Assembly (NCBI GenBank): GCA_036245805.1
Contig: BTRK01000004.1
Coordinates: forward strand, 29,063,541-29,127,540
Direction of reading: 5' to 3'
From: Pristionchus mayeri
Lineage: Eukaryota > Nematoda > Chromadorea > Rhabditida > Neodiplogasteridae
Length of the DNA: 64,000 nucleotides
The notes under the pieces are model-generated. The model saw only the letters and a list, made by a program, of their open reading frames with translations. It had not been told where the DNA came from and did no database searches. Numbering within the stretch: position 1 is the stretch's first letter; every line of letters begins with the position of its first letter. Both the position numbers and the translations under genes were made by a program. Shown piece by piece: positions 1 through 10,153 of the stretch.

Positions 1-129
1 CCTCATCGTCATCGTTCTCCATCCTCCATCCATCGTCGAATTCATCGTCATCTTCGATTGCACAGACATCGTCATCGATATCATCGGAATATCTACGGAC
101 AGTATCATCATCACAAACACTCTCGATAA
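1..129 (+). CDS. C-terminal tail of a His/Arg-rich small membrane protein (cut by window edge)
   Basis: The frame is open from base 1 to a TAA at 127-129. It reads as a tail dominated by His and Arg, ending in ...YHHHKHSR. The three complete genes at 496, 4792 and 5553 end in comparable His- or Arg-rich tails, so this is most likely the last exon of a fifth member of the same tandem family. The signal anchor and first exons would lie outside the window. A rival reading is an acidic open frame on the minus strand (many Asp/Glu codons), which any CATCGT-rich stretch would produce. I prefer the plus frame because of its position and its stop. Confidence is limited because no splice acceptor is visible. 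Confidence 0.4.
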   Translation, partial: PHRHRSPSSIHRRIHRHLRLHRHRHRYHRNIYGQYHHHKHSR

Positions 130-495
130 TCCCATTTATGAGAGAACACGAAACAATAGCGAACCAACGGGCGAATTTGATTGTAAATCTGAAGGAAGAG
201 AAGAATTCACGATGGACTTTGATCGGGTGAATTAAGCATAATTCATGATAAATGTTATATGAATAAAGTAGTCGACTCTCCTTATCTGTGTACAAACGAT
301 CAAAAAGGTCTGGTACGCGTGACGATATTCTTATCAGTCATCATGGAGTTTGACTCGATGCGGATGTGAACTTCGAATGAATCACCCTGGATAATCGTCA
401 TTCCCGACCTCGAGTTTATCGATATTTCACCATCGATTCACACTCATTTAAAGGTCGAGTAGATCTCATTCTTTCGACGTTACCAAATTTTCAAA

Positions 496-947
496 ATGGA
501 TGCATGGCTCATTATTCTCATCGTAGTCTCTTCAATCATTGCGGTAGGCAGACAGATTTCATGCATTGATTCAATCTTTCTTTCAGTTGCTGGCCTTCAT
601 CGTAGTGATGCTCGCCTGTTGTAGTGAGAATTCAAAACTATAGAAAAGAGCTTAAAATGCATCTTTCCAGGAATATGCTCTGCTGACAACGAGGATGCCG
701 TCGTTGAACTGCAGAATAGACGTGAGCCCCTGGTCTTCGTAAAATTTCGATACATCAATGGATCAATGAACCATGCGTTGTAGCAGTGGCGGTCACCCCA
801 GTGACAGTGATCAACGTGGACAGCCTCCCTCATCATCATCATCACCATCATCATCCTGTGGCTGCAGCAGCACTCGTCCATCATCATCACCATCGACATC
901 ACGGACATCATCACCATCACCATCATATCGGACACCATCATCACTAG
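496..947 (+). CDS. Small single-pass membrane protein with poly-His tail (tandem family member 1)
   Basis: Four exons are joined by short introns in phases 0, 1 and 1. Exon 1 encodes MDAWLIILIVVSSIIA, and exon 2 continues the hydrophobic helix and ends in two Cys. Exon 3 gives a short acidic cytosolic or luminal stretch (SADNEDAVVELQNR). Exon 4 encodes TPVTVINVDSLP, then runs of eight, five and seven His and a final four, separated by Pro/Ala, Arg and Gly, with a TAG at 945-947. Total length is about 98 residues. About 28 of the last 45 residues are His, encoded by mixed CAT and CAC codons. His clusters like these can bind Zn, Ni or Cu or sense pH; that role is inferred only. I recognise no named family. 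The neighbouring genes at 4792, 5553 and 6621 share the exon plan. Confidence 0.72.
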
Positions 948-1560
948 CACTTGCTTCTCATTTCTCTTTCCACTTCTCCATTGTCTTTCTTCTCTTGTCA
1001 AAACTAGTGAAACGGGTGATACAAAGTTTGCGTACTTCTTCTTAATTTTGACGATTCAATTGGCAATTGATGTTATTCGTCACATTCACCTCTCCCTTTC
1101 AAATTTCCCTGATTATGCCATTGGACGCAGTCAAAAATCATAGATTCGTTCTCTTCATCTTGTGCATGATGAGAGGGAAAAAGAGTCATGCAGTGTGAAA
1201 AATGATTGGCCAATTAGCATCGATTGTCATATCATATAATATATATTAGACGTCAGAGTCGCCTTTTTCGGACGAATTCCAAAATGTTCTCCCTGTAACG
1301 GGAACAGCACAGTTCAAATTTAGAACACTCGAGAACGCAAATCTGTCTGATTTAAATTGTGATTCAACGATGGTAATTCAAGATCATGTCATATAATTTT
1401 CTTACCATTCCCACCCTTCTCAATCGGGTCCAGATAAACTTCGGTTCAAAGTGTTGATTAGATTCAATGTAGTTGTCCTGGATACAACATTGTAAATTTA
1501 GCTTGAATGCTAATAGCAGCCGTGCAATATTCCGGTGACATCATAACACATTTATTATTA
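948..1560. other. Intergenic, no gene seen
   Basis: AT-rich sequence after the His-tail gene. It contains short A/T runs and ATATATTA-type stretches. I see no exon-like frame, RNA gene or clear repeat. Confidence 0.5.
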
Positions 1561-2470
1561 TCAGGTTGGTGCAAAAGTTTCACAACAAGAGATTTCGGAT
1601 ATTTTCTTGTGAATGCGTCTCGTGTATTAAATACCACTTGGGCATTATTTGAGGTAGTGTTAAGTCATTACAATTATTCGTTTAGACTCGATCGATCCAA
1701 AGTCATTCAGTAGAAAAAAACAATGATACATGAAAATTTGCGAAATTTCGACGATTTTGGGTTTTCAACACAAACCATCGCTAAAACTAAACAAGCCCCA
1801 TGCAGATCTCACCCTTTAGAGAAACTAATCAGTAAGGGTGGATGCTTCCATTGAACACGTTAAATGGGAGTTTCGGGCTTCCACGGATAATTAGTGAGGC
1901 TAAAGGCCGAATTCGTCGTTAAAATTTGAGCTTCAAAATCATAATCACGAAATCTCTCGAATGGAAAGGTGAACCTTCACCAAATTTCAATTGTAGCATT
2001 GTCTTGATATGTGCTTCTGACTGTTTAATTTGTGATCCCAAGCTCTCCTAGCAAAAATTCCTGTGAATATGTTCTAAATCTGCCAGAGACAATACCCCAC
2101 ATTACCGGAATACGTGCCAAGATGTTTTAAGGCTGATGCAGATCACTCGCCGTAGTAGAATATATACTCATCATACTTCTGGAATATGGTGTTGAAGCGG
2201 CGCCATTATTGCCGTGCAAAGAGTAGTAATCAATCGAAAAACCATTTAGCGAAGGACAGACCAGAAGAAACTCTTGCATTATCGCATAACACTTGAACTG
2301 TGAAGAGCAGTAGAAAAAAATGAGAGATGTGTGGAAAGAAATATTCATGAATTTGAGCGGTAACATCATGAAACATGATCGCAAATGTCCCAAAACATTG
2401 CTGAGATGAAAAACAAGTGTGTGATCGCTTCTCATGCGATATTTGTTGCAGAAATATCTCAATTTTCAAG
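1561..2470 (-). mobile_element. Possible degraded mariner-like element
   Basis: GGTTGGTGCAAAAGTTT near 1565 resembles the terminal repeats of mariner elements. On the minus strand between 2127 and 2470 there are broken fragments reminiscent of a mariner transposase: a CDNAR-like piece, and separately LHGNN followed by a YS..ASDLH stretch. The latter resembles the HDNA...YSPDLAPSD block with residues lost. The pieces lie in different frames, and I found no matching second terminal repeat. If real, this is a dead relic. The call is weak. Confidence 0.25.
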
Positions 2471-3487
2471 ATTTCGACAGTTTTCGTAAAATAACCGGAA
2501 AACGAAGAATTTTAACGATTGTAAGGACTAAATCGAATTTGTAGGCCTTTTTGAGAGCTAGATTGCATTTTTTTAAATGCTCGATTGGACCACGTGGAAC
2601 AGAAATACGATCAAAAAAACGAAATCATTCAAAATGTCACCAAGTCCGGAAAAGTCGAGAATCGCAGATAGTAAATCGATAGTCCAAGGACAGAGATATG
2701 AAAATTGATCAACATAGACACCCCCTAATTTGAAGCGTAGAATCCATATTTGAAATAAAAACCATTGTATTTCACGTATGTGATGGTCAAACAATCGATT
2801 TATTGATCGAAAATCGGATTTTCCAGGAAATGACCATGAAGACGACTTCATTCATCTTTGTACATGTTGAGACTTTTGTAGAACATATTTTTTGTATTAC
2901 GAGTAAAATACAAAAAAAGTTCACTGTACGATCAAAATTGAGCGACTTATGCTTCTTGTAGCAGGTAGATCACGAAAATCGATAATGAGCAGATTAGACC
3001 AAATGAAGTGGATGGACCTTAGTCTAACCCCCAACAGTGTCCACCAACCAATTTACAACGAAATCAGAGACACAAAATATTTCTAGTCGCCAGCGTTCCT
3101 GCATTCTTACAGGAGACCCGTGATAAGAGGGAACCAAGGCGGGCCGACTGCGCGCCACGGAGGAACGACTAGGAAATGAATGGAAAAGGAGGAGAGGAGG
3201 GAGAGTGAACAACGGTGTTTTGCATAGAGAGATGGATTCGAAGAAATGAACGGACAAAAGATAATATAATTACTAGGAATAAGGAGAAAACTCAACTTTG
3301 ATCTCACATCACATGAAATATGAGAGAAAACAATTGTCCATTACAATCATACAATGTAACTATTTATTATCACTGGGAAGGTCCATCAGAGTCGGCGAAG
3401 AATCTTCTCGCTTCGATTTCCTCTTCATCGAGTGATTCTTCATCTGAATCACTCGGGAAGACTGGCTCCTCTCCATTCTTCTCCTCC
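2471..3487. other. Intergenic / 3' flank of the minus-strand gene at 3488
   Basis: AT-rich sequence without a convincing exon. The part nearest 3488 should be the 3' untranslated region of the minus-strand membrane protein gene. Short open frames on both strands lack splice context. Confidence 0.4.
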
Positions 3488-4237
3488 TCAATTCTCATCT
3501 CTCTCACTCATCATTCCTTCTCCAACCTTCTCCTCCCTATTCTTGAATCGATAGTAATCGATGGCGATGATGAGGATGATGATCCATGTGAGTGCAGTGA
3601 CCACTCGCCAGAAGTAGATCACGAACCTCGCATGGTTCACTGAAAACACGAAACGGACAATCCAGACGTTTCTTCCTCAGGGTCTATTCAGGAATGAGCC
3701 CTTATCACAAGTAACAAATAGTTGGCTCACAATCTTTGGCGCATCTCAGCCAGCGAGGGGAGACTTCCTTCATGTACCCATTCACGAATCCTCTTATTGT
3801 ACATTCATCTTCGTTCCATCACATGAGATAAACTTCGGTTTAAGCCATTCCCATCTTTCACTCCCCTTCACAGAACCATTGTAGTACCTGATATTTGAAA
3901 AGTTGCCTATTTCAACTTCTCATTGAAAACATACTGCAGATAGAAGTCATGGCGACTTCTGCACTTGAAATCACTGAGGGGCTGAAACAGAAGGAGATCA
4001 ATCACTAAACAGAGAAGAAGGTCGTACTTTGACACATCTCAAGTCGCCTTCGCACTCCTTCGAAGCGTCGTAGAAGTTCGAGACAATGCATCCGTCTGGG
4101 AATATCAACGTTATGAAGGACAGGGTGCGATACTTCTTCCACCTCACTCATGAAAAATAGCGTGTCAGCAACTAACTAGTAGAGGAATGAACGACGGACG
4201 AGAGTGCAGATAGGAGAAGGACTGTCGCAGGGAACAT
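3488..4237 (-). CDS. Predicted type I membrane protein, function unknown
   Basis: The start ATG (4237-4235) follows CTCCTTTCAG, a typical trans-splice acceptor. Exon 1 is a clean signal peptide (MFPATVLLLSALSSVVHSST). Later exons give a Cys-containing ectodomain: FPDGCIVSNFYDASKECEG, then CRSRHDFYLQ, YYNGSVKGSERWEWL and EVSPRWLRCAKD. The last exon encodes one transmembrane helix (VVTALTWIIILIIAIDYYRF) and a short charged tail. Phases agree through five introns. One of them (phase 2, from GTTTATCTCA to CAATAAG, about 41 nt) is needed to remove an in-frame stop, so that junction is the least certain. Length is about 165 residues. I do not recognise the family. It lies between members of the small His-tail gene family but on the other strand, and shares no sequence with them that I can see. 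Confidence 0.6.
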
Positions 4238-4791
4238 CTGAAAGGAGTGAGTGGAGAGGAGAAGGGAGAGATGACCAACCATGGCTGAATGAGGAAGAGT
4301 TCCAATGAGAGACGACCTTTCAGAAAGGAGAAGATGACAGAGAGTGAAGGGGAAGGAGAATGGCATTAACCTAGGCAGACTATGCATAGCCCACCATGGT
4401 AATTTCGAAGAACGAAGAGGAGAGTGAAGGAATGATTGATACTACACTTCATTTCCTTCATATTCACAATCATGCTAAAAGAAGTAAGAATACTATGTGA
4501 TACTTCTTCCAGTCATTGCCGATTCGTTTCTGAAGAATTCCGAACTGTACCCAAAGAAGCAAGAAAACACGGGGTTTCCTTATCAGCCCTCTATCAGCAC
4601 GCGCTTGCGAGACGAAGGATCGATGGAGTGGTCAACTGAAAGTAATCAATGAATCATCGTGGATCATAACTTTCTCATCTCCCACCATCTTCTTTTTTCT
4701 CTGCTACTTCAAGTAACCTTAGCTGATTTTAATGTTAGTATTTCATTTACATTCGGATCGCGATAATTTTTTTCCTTCAGATTGTCTCTGA

Positions 4792-5270
4792 ATGGAAGGT
4801 TGGATTTCAGTAGTCATCGTATTTGTCTCATTGGTTGTGGTAAGTCGATTGATTAATCCTCAAATATTCATTAAATTATTAAAGGCTCTGATTGCCCTAG
4901 CACTTCTTATACTTTGCTGTCGTGAGTTTAACCATGAGAAATTTGCATTGAGAATTTATTTCAGAAAAGTGCTGCTGTCCAATAAGCGATGAAGAGGAAT
5001 ACGTCGAGTTTCCAAACAGACGTCAGTGCATTATTTTCGTTTTTGGTCAAACTGTATTCAAAAATTTGCACTTAAAATGACTTCATAACGATCAAAGCAC
5101 GACATCGATGTGAAGAATTCTTTGCAGCAGCGGGTTCGTCTCCCGTGTACGTGATCGACGTGGAAGGAGGCTGTCCTCCTCGTCCCCTCTACCCTCTCGC
5201 AGCAGCTGCAGTCATCGGACACCATCGAAGACGACGACGAAGAATGATCAGACGACTGGGATACTTCTAG
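4792..5270 (+). CDS. Small single-pass membrane protein with Cys cluster and Arg tail (family member 2)
   Basis: TTCCTTCAG ends nine bases upstream of the ATG, a likely trans-splice acceptor. Exon 1 (MEGWISVVIVFVSLVV) and exon 2 (ALIALALLILCC) form the membrane helix. Exon 3 carries a Cys cluster (QKCCCPISDEEEYVEF). Exon 4 carries PVYVIDVEGG, a Pro-rich stretch and a basic end (HHRRRRRMIRRLGYF, TAG). Intron phases are 0, 1 and 1, exactly as in the genes at 496, 5553 and 6621. The VYVIDVE segment corresponds in place to VTVINVD of member 1. In this copy the poly-His tail is replaced by Arg, by CAT/CGA drift or selection. Length is about 93 residues. The Cys cluster next to the membrane could be palmitoylated; that is inference. 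Confidence 0.68.
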
Positions 5271-5552
5271 TGTCTGTGTGTTCGTCTGGTGCAACGGAAT
5301 CTGAGCGATAAATTCTACTCCATGGAAATATTTGTCAAATAACATCATGCTGTCGTGTATTATATTGTTGCCGAATTGGCATCAAAGATCTGCTCCTCGC
5401 TTGCGAAAGAATGTGGAGGAAGGACGAGAGTCAACACTAGTCACTAAATGATATTGGACGCCTTGATCTCGACCATTTTGTACAGGAAAAACGACAACGA
5501 AGTACTCGAATGAATCATTCTATACTCGTTTCTCCATTCCCTTCCCTCCTCA

Positions 5553-6014
5553 ATGCTCGACGACGACTTCACTTCGCTGCCTCCAGATGACTACGATAAC
5601 TACGATGACTTAGAAGAACTACCGTGGTGGGCAGTCATACTCATCATCTTCGGAATTATGGCGGTATACCTCGGGCTTGTTATTCGCATTTCCGAGACCG
5701 CATTTTAGGTGTTCGCACTTCTCATGTGTCTATGCAGTCAGTTCTCCTGCTATTTATCCATGGATAATCTGCAAGACTATTATGTACTGAAATCTCTCTC
5801 AATTTCAGATTATTTTTGCGGAGGATTGGGTGGAGGAGGAGGAGGCAATACAGGTATGCGAGAATGAAGAGAACAAACAATAAGGTTGTCTCCAGTAGTG
5901 AGCTACACGGTTGAATCAGGAGGAGGAGGAGGAGGAGGTCACGGTCACCATCATCATCATCCCGTCGTTGACGCCTTCGTCATCGAGCATCATCATCATC
6001 ATCATCACGGTTGA
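5553..6014 (+). CDS. Small single-pass membrane protein with Gly/His-rich tail (family member 3)
   Basis: Exon 1 begins with an acidic, Tyr-rich N-terminus (MLDDDFTSLPPDDYDNYDD) followed by a helix (WWAVILIIFGIMA). Exon 2 (VFALLMCLC) completes the helix, and exon 3 is Gly-rich. Exon 4 gives VSYTVES, a run of seven Gly, a His-rich block, PVVDAFVIE, then seven His and Gly before the TGA. Intron phases are again 0/1/1. Length is about 105 residues. This member has gained a longer acidic N-terminus, which also appears in shorter form in the next copy (6621). The ATG has no close TTTCAG acceptor, so the real 5' end could be slightly different. The function is unknown; metal binding by the His tail is a testable inference. 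Confidence 0.7.
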
Positions 6015-6620
6015 CGACTCTGCAGCTGCAGATGCTCAGTAATACGATAAAGAGTGCACCATTCCATTGATCTCATCATGTTGAGTGGTGGGAGGGAGGC
6101 AACGTGACTCGTGACGTCACTCTCTCTTATCGTTCAATAACAACAAGCGATGAAAATTCGTGTCTTTTCACCGTTACCATGAACAAGCACATTCCTCAGG
6201 AGGCTTGAAATTATTATTTGCAAGGCTCAATTTCTCAAGTTTTCTCTCAAAAATGAAGACCACAAAAAGTGGCTAGCAAATGATTCGCTAAAATGTTTGT
6301 TATCGCGTCTTTCAATTGATCATCTCATGCTATCATCAGCATGATCGATTTAACTTCTAAACCACAATATTTGTCTGCAGTAAGTGTCGGGGACACGCTT
6401 TTATCTGGATGACTCGTATGAATAGGAGGATAGATCGTGAGTAGAGGGGAGAGATGCTCTCTCGAGTGTGACCGATCTCGAGAGAGAGAAACCCATCAAA
6501 GGATGTGCTCTTCCCCTCTCCTTATCAACACGACCAATTCACTTTCTTCCAGTTTTCACCGCGCAATTTTTTGAATTGTTCCGTGTTCTTCTCTCCTTCT
6601 CCTCTTCTCAGATCCTCCAT

Positions 6621-7213
6621 ATGGTCATTTCCTCGACTCTACCCTTCGAAGACGACGTCATCCATGGTCCTTGGTGGCAGCTCGTCGTTGTCGTCATCGG
6701 ATTGCTCTCCGTGAGTTGACGTCACTCCCTATTGCTTCTTACTCGTCACCGAGATGATTCATTGCTATTTCATCAGATGCTCGTCATCATCATTGCCATC
6801 GCTTGTATCTTGAGTGAGTTTTCCATGTTTCTTTTAAATTTTAAATTTTAAATAATAATATTCCACAATTGTAGCCCGTGGCTGCAAGGAGGACTCTAAT
6901 CCGAAGCGGTACCCTGGTGAGTGAGATCATCCGGATGAGAATCGCTTGGCGTAGAGGAAACCTCTCGAGGGGCTAGTCAGATTACATGTATCTCACTCGA
7001 CTCTTATCAAGTAGAATGTCTTCCATTACCAATTCACCGACCCCGTGTGAACAAAGGGCTTAGTCTGTCTAGGCGAGGGAACTTAGGACCGAAGGCTTCC
7101 GTAGGGGTTGGTCGTCCCCTCGATCCTTCTCGCCCTTGGCAGGTCCTTCTAGTGTGTTCACCATCAGTGCTCGTCCCTCTTCTCCCTCCACTCGATCCGT
7201 CCACTTCTCATGA
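6621..7213 (+). CDS. Small single-pass membrane protein with Ser-rich tail (family member 4)
   Basis: CTTCTCAG lies about ten bases before the ATG. Exon 1 encodes MVISSTLPFEDDVIHGPWWQ and a hydrophobic helix (LVVVVIGLLS). Exon 2 continues it (MLVIIIAIACIL). Exon 3 is a basic/Cys stretch (RGCKEDSNPKRYP). Exon 4 is SSVFTISARPSSPSTRSVHFS with a TGA at 7211-7213. Intron phases are 0, 1 and 1 as in the other copies, and VFTIS sits where VTVIN and VYVID sit in members 1 and 2. The tail is Ser/Arg-rich with a single His, so the His tail is not universal. Length is about 78 residues. Another frame through exon 4 stays open longer but does not fit the upstream phase. Confidence 0.6.
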
Positions 7214-7832
7214 CACGACTATCGAAACAACAGCAGATACGGGTGAAGCGAAGTGATCTCATGCGATTATTGATCAGTAGACTCGTCTACTGTGAACATT
7301 GCACATTGAACTGACGATAAGAATCTTTTTCCATGTGTGTTTCGAAGATTTGCAGCAGAATCCATTAAATGTCTCTACAAATTCAAGCTATTTCTTATAA
7401 GATTCGTTCCTCTTAATTGAATTATGTGCGTTTCTCCACTCCTTGAATCAATGCAATCGTTATCACAAATTGCGTCAGGATTAATGGCGTTGATTTGCAC
7501 TTTTCTTGGCGTGTTCATTCGCTACTGCGTACTCTCATGCTATCCGAAACCTTCGCTCTTTCATTCGAAGAGGCACTTTTAAAAATGAACACGACTTTCA
7601 AGAAAATCTACAATATGTGAAGGGACGAGGAGAGTAATAACTAGAATTCGTGAATAAGCTTCTAGATAATTAAGATTTTAACCCCCAATAACATTATATT
7701 GGATTGCACTCGAATTTTTTTGCTTTATCGCAGGAAAACGCAGACAATAAAATATTACACACAATACGAGATAAGTCGAGACTTCGCGTCGATTTGAACT
7801 GGTTGCTTCGATTGATCTTTGATCTTCTCCAC
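7214..7832. other. Convergent intergenic region
   Basis: 3' flanks of the plus-strand small membrane gene and the minus-strand BTB gene meet here. I see no additional gene or repeat. Confidence 0.5.
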
Positions 7833-9677
7833 TCAGGTCGGTCGAGTGTCGAAGTCGAAGGAGATTCTGAGCGAGCGGAGATGCTCGAAGACGTCCTCGT
7901 CGTTGTCGAGATCCATCTGAAGAAGGGCAGAGATCAGAGATCAAAGGTCAAAGATTAACTCTGACCGAGACAGTGACCACTCGCAGTCCTCCATCAGCAT
8001 CAGGAGGAGGCACGGGGATCGATCCGAAGTCGTAGCACAGCACACGCTCCTCCTCGTAGAGACCAGACTGAAGAGGGAAGGAGATCAAAGATCAAAGATC
8101 AAGGATCAAGGATCAACCTACCTTGGCGATGGGAGTGCGCGTGCGAATGGATGTCTCGTCTGCGGTCGATCTCCATGAGCGCTGCACCGTGAAAGGAGAG
8201 AATAAGTACATACTAAAGAGATCAAAGTTCAAACTACAAACTCATCTCGGAGTGACGATCATGGTTCGCTCGCTGAGAGATGAAGCCTCGAGGAGACTGG
8301 ATCGACGGGAAGAGAGAGATGATATTTGATCTCTCGGGTCGCTCGCCACATCTCCGCCGCAGTGGGTGCTGCAAAGGATAAGTTGATCTTTGATCCCTCC
8401 TCTCTCTCTCTCTCTCACCCGAGTGCGTACGAGAGACATCCTCCGATCTGCTCGATCAACTTCAGCGAGAACAGACGATCTCTCAAATTTACTTTTTTTC
8501 CTAAAAAATGCTTTGTAAATTGATACCTGATGCGAGTGTTCTGGGCGGGAGAAGCGTCGCGCAGTTCGATGAGCGAGAGGAGTTTGCGAGCCAACTGAGA
8601 TCAAATATCACTCGGGAGAAATCCCCTTCCTCTCCTACCGTAATCTCCTTCCGATTGGCAGCCAGCCAGTCGAGAATCGTGCACACAAACACGTCGACAT
8701 CGAGAGCAATCGGGCAGAGATACGAGGCCTCCTGCAAGTACGGTAGATTACTGTAGGTGTACGAAGGGGGGTTCGATGGGTCACCTTGATGAGCGCCTCG
8801 AAGGCGACGGGCGACAGCTCCGCGCACCACTCCTGCTTGCTCACTACGTCCAGATGGAGAGCCGCATTCTGGAGAGATCAAAGATCAGAGGGAAATCAAA
8901 GATAAAAGATCACTTACCCTGGCGGTTTCCTCAGCGGGGGGCGACAGATGGTGGTAGCCGTGCTCGAGGGCGAAGAGGGCAGTTGTCTGGAGAGGAGAGA
9001 GAGAGTAAAGATCAAAGATCAAAGACCAACGGGATCTCTGCTCAGTCGGATCAACTCCGTCCTCAGGGCATCCAACAGATCGGGCAGGGCGAGGGCGTGA
9101 GCAGCAGCGAAGAGATCGTACAACTGAGAGATCAAAGACCAAAGATCAGACTAGAAAGAACTCTCGCCTCGTCCAGTTTCACATCGAGTGGCTGCCCATA
9201 CATGAAGTCGATCGCGTGTCTGGGCATACGTTAGTTCTCAAACAATCGATCACTAGTGACCTACCGCAGTCCGTTCGTTGACAGCAGTCCGTGCTCTCGC
9301 TTGAGCTCGTCGATATTGTAGGTCATCCGGGCACCTGCGAGATACCGTAATCTACCGTCATCATCGCCTTAGGAAGTGTACCTTGTCCCTTGGCGAGTTG
9401 GCTCAGTGGCTTGCTCTGATCTGAACGAGGACTACGATCGCATCATCACTAGGCAAGGGGACATACCGAGAATGAGAGAATGGACGCGGATGGTGTCTCG
9501 ACCGAACTTGAGCACTCTATCCGTCTTGAGTGCCTTACGAACGGGAACGCGCTCAAGTGATCAAAGATCAGTCATTATTGTATCCCTACTATAGATTCTG
9601 AATACGGTATCGCACCTGCTATATTTTCTGTATGCGCTACTTACCCGTGGGGAGTCGAGATGGATGGAGAGAGACAT
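7833..9677 (-). CDS. BTB/POZ-BACK domain protein
   Basis: A minus-strand gene of about 14 exons starts at MSLSIHLDSPR and ends ...FEHLRSLRISFDFDTRPT with TGA at 7835-7833, about 370 residues. Residues ~20-115 form a BTB fold: VLKFGRDTIRVHSLIL, a short variable part, RHAIDFMYGQPLDVKL, then LYDLFAAAHALALPDLLDALR. This matches the usual FxVHxxVL...FLxFIYTG...LLxAAxxL pattern. After this comes a BACK-type helical region (SPVAFEALIK, ALDVDVFVCTILDWLAANRK, LARKLLSLIEL). The C-terminal ~120 residues (EMWRATREIKYHLSLP ... RVLCYDFGSIPVPPP) are not Kelch repeats and I cannot name them. BTB-BACK proteins usually act as substrate adaptors for Cul3 ubiquitin ligases; that role is inferred. Nearly every intron carries GATCTTTGATC before its acceptor, seen on the plus strand as GATCAAAGATC. 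Confidence 0.72.
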
Positions 9678-10153
9678 CGAAGGCCGCCCCGCACGAGATA
9701 GAGAGAGAAGAGTGAGGGGGGGGGGGACGAGACGAGTGCATTAGTGGGCGAGAAATGCTAATCAGTCTTCGTGCAAAACATAAATCAGAGACTATTCGAT
9801 GAAATCGAGGAACATTGCGAAACAACTTGAAATGCAGCTGCAATCTACAATTCCAACAACAGATGATAGCCCACGTTCCCAGACAACCTCATTGGTTCCC
9901 ACTCTATGATTTTTGTGTATTATACCAAATATTAAAAACAACATTTATGAGAGAAAAAGAAACGAGTCAAAGCCAGAATAATCGATCTTTGATCACAACA
10001 TGAAACTTACAAATATCTAACAGTTCATAACGGTAACAAACAACACGATATTTACAGCTAGCTCATATTATACAGATAAATATGTTACATGAATTCTGCA
10101 GCAGTTTGGTGCAGCATGTGGTGAGAGAAGGGCGCCATCTCGCTATTCTTCGC
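9678..10153. other. Intergenic between BTB gene and zinc-finger gene
   Basis: Contains a G homopolymer tract (about 9716-9726) just upstream of the BTB start. Otherwise AT-rich and without exon-like frames. It should include the BTB promoter and the zinc-finger gene 3' end. Confidence 0.45.

Noticed and set aside
820..945. Poly-His tail as cloning-vector or tag contamination
   Set aside because: The runs are interrupted, use mixed codons, are preceded by introns, and recur in different form in neighbouring genes.
597..1045. Met-rich minus frame and Ser-rich plus frame overlapping the first His-tail gene
   Set aside because: Both are other-frame readings of the CAT/CAC repeat; the His frame alone fits the splice phases and stop shared with three neighbours.
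4436..4639. 67-residue plus-strand open frame between two genes
   Set aside because: No splice context, family resemblance or link to the neighbouring exons.
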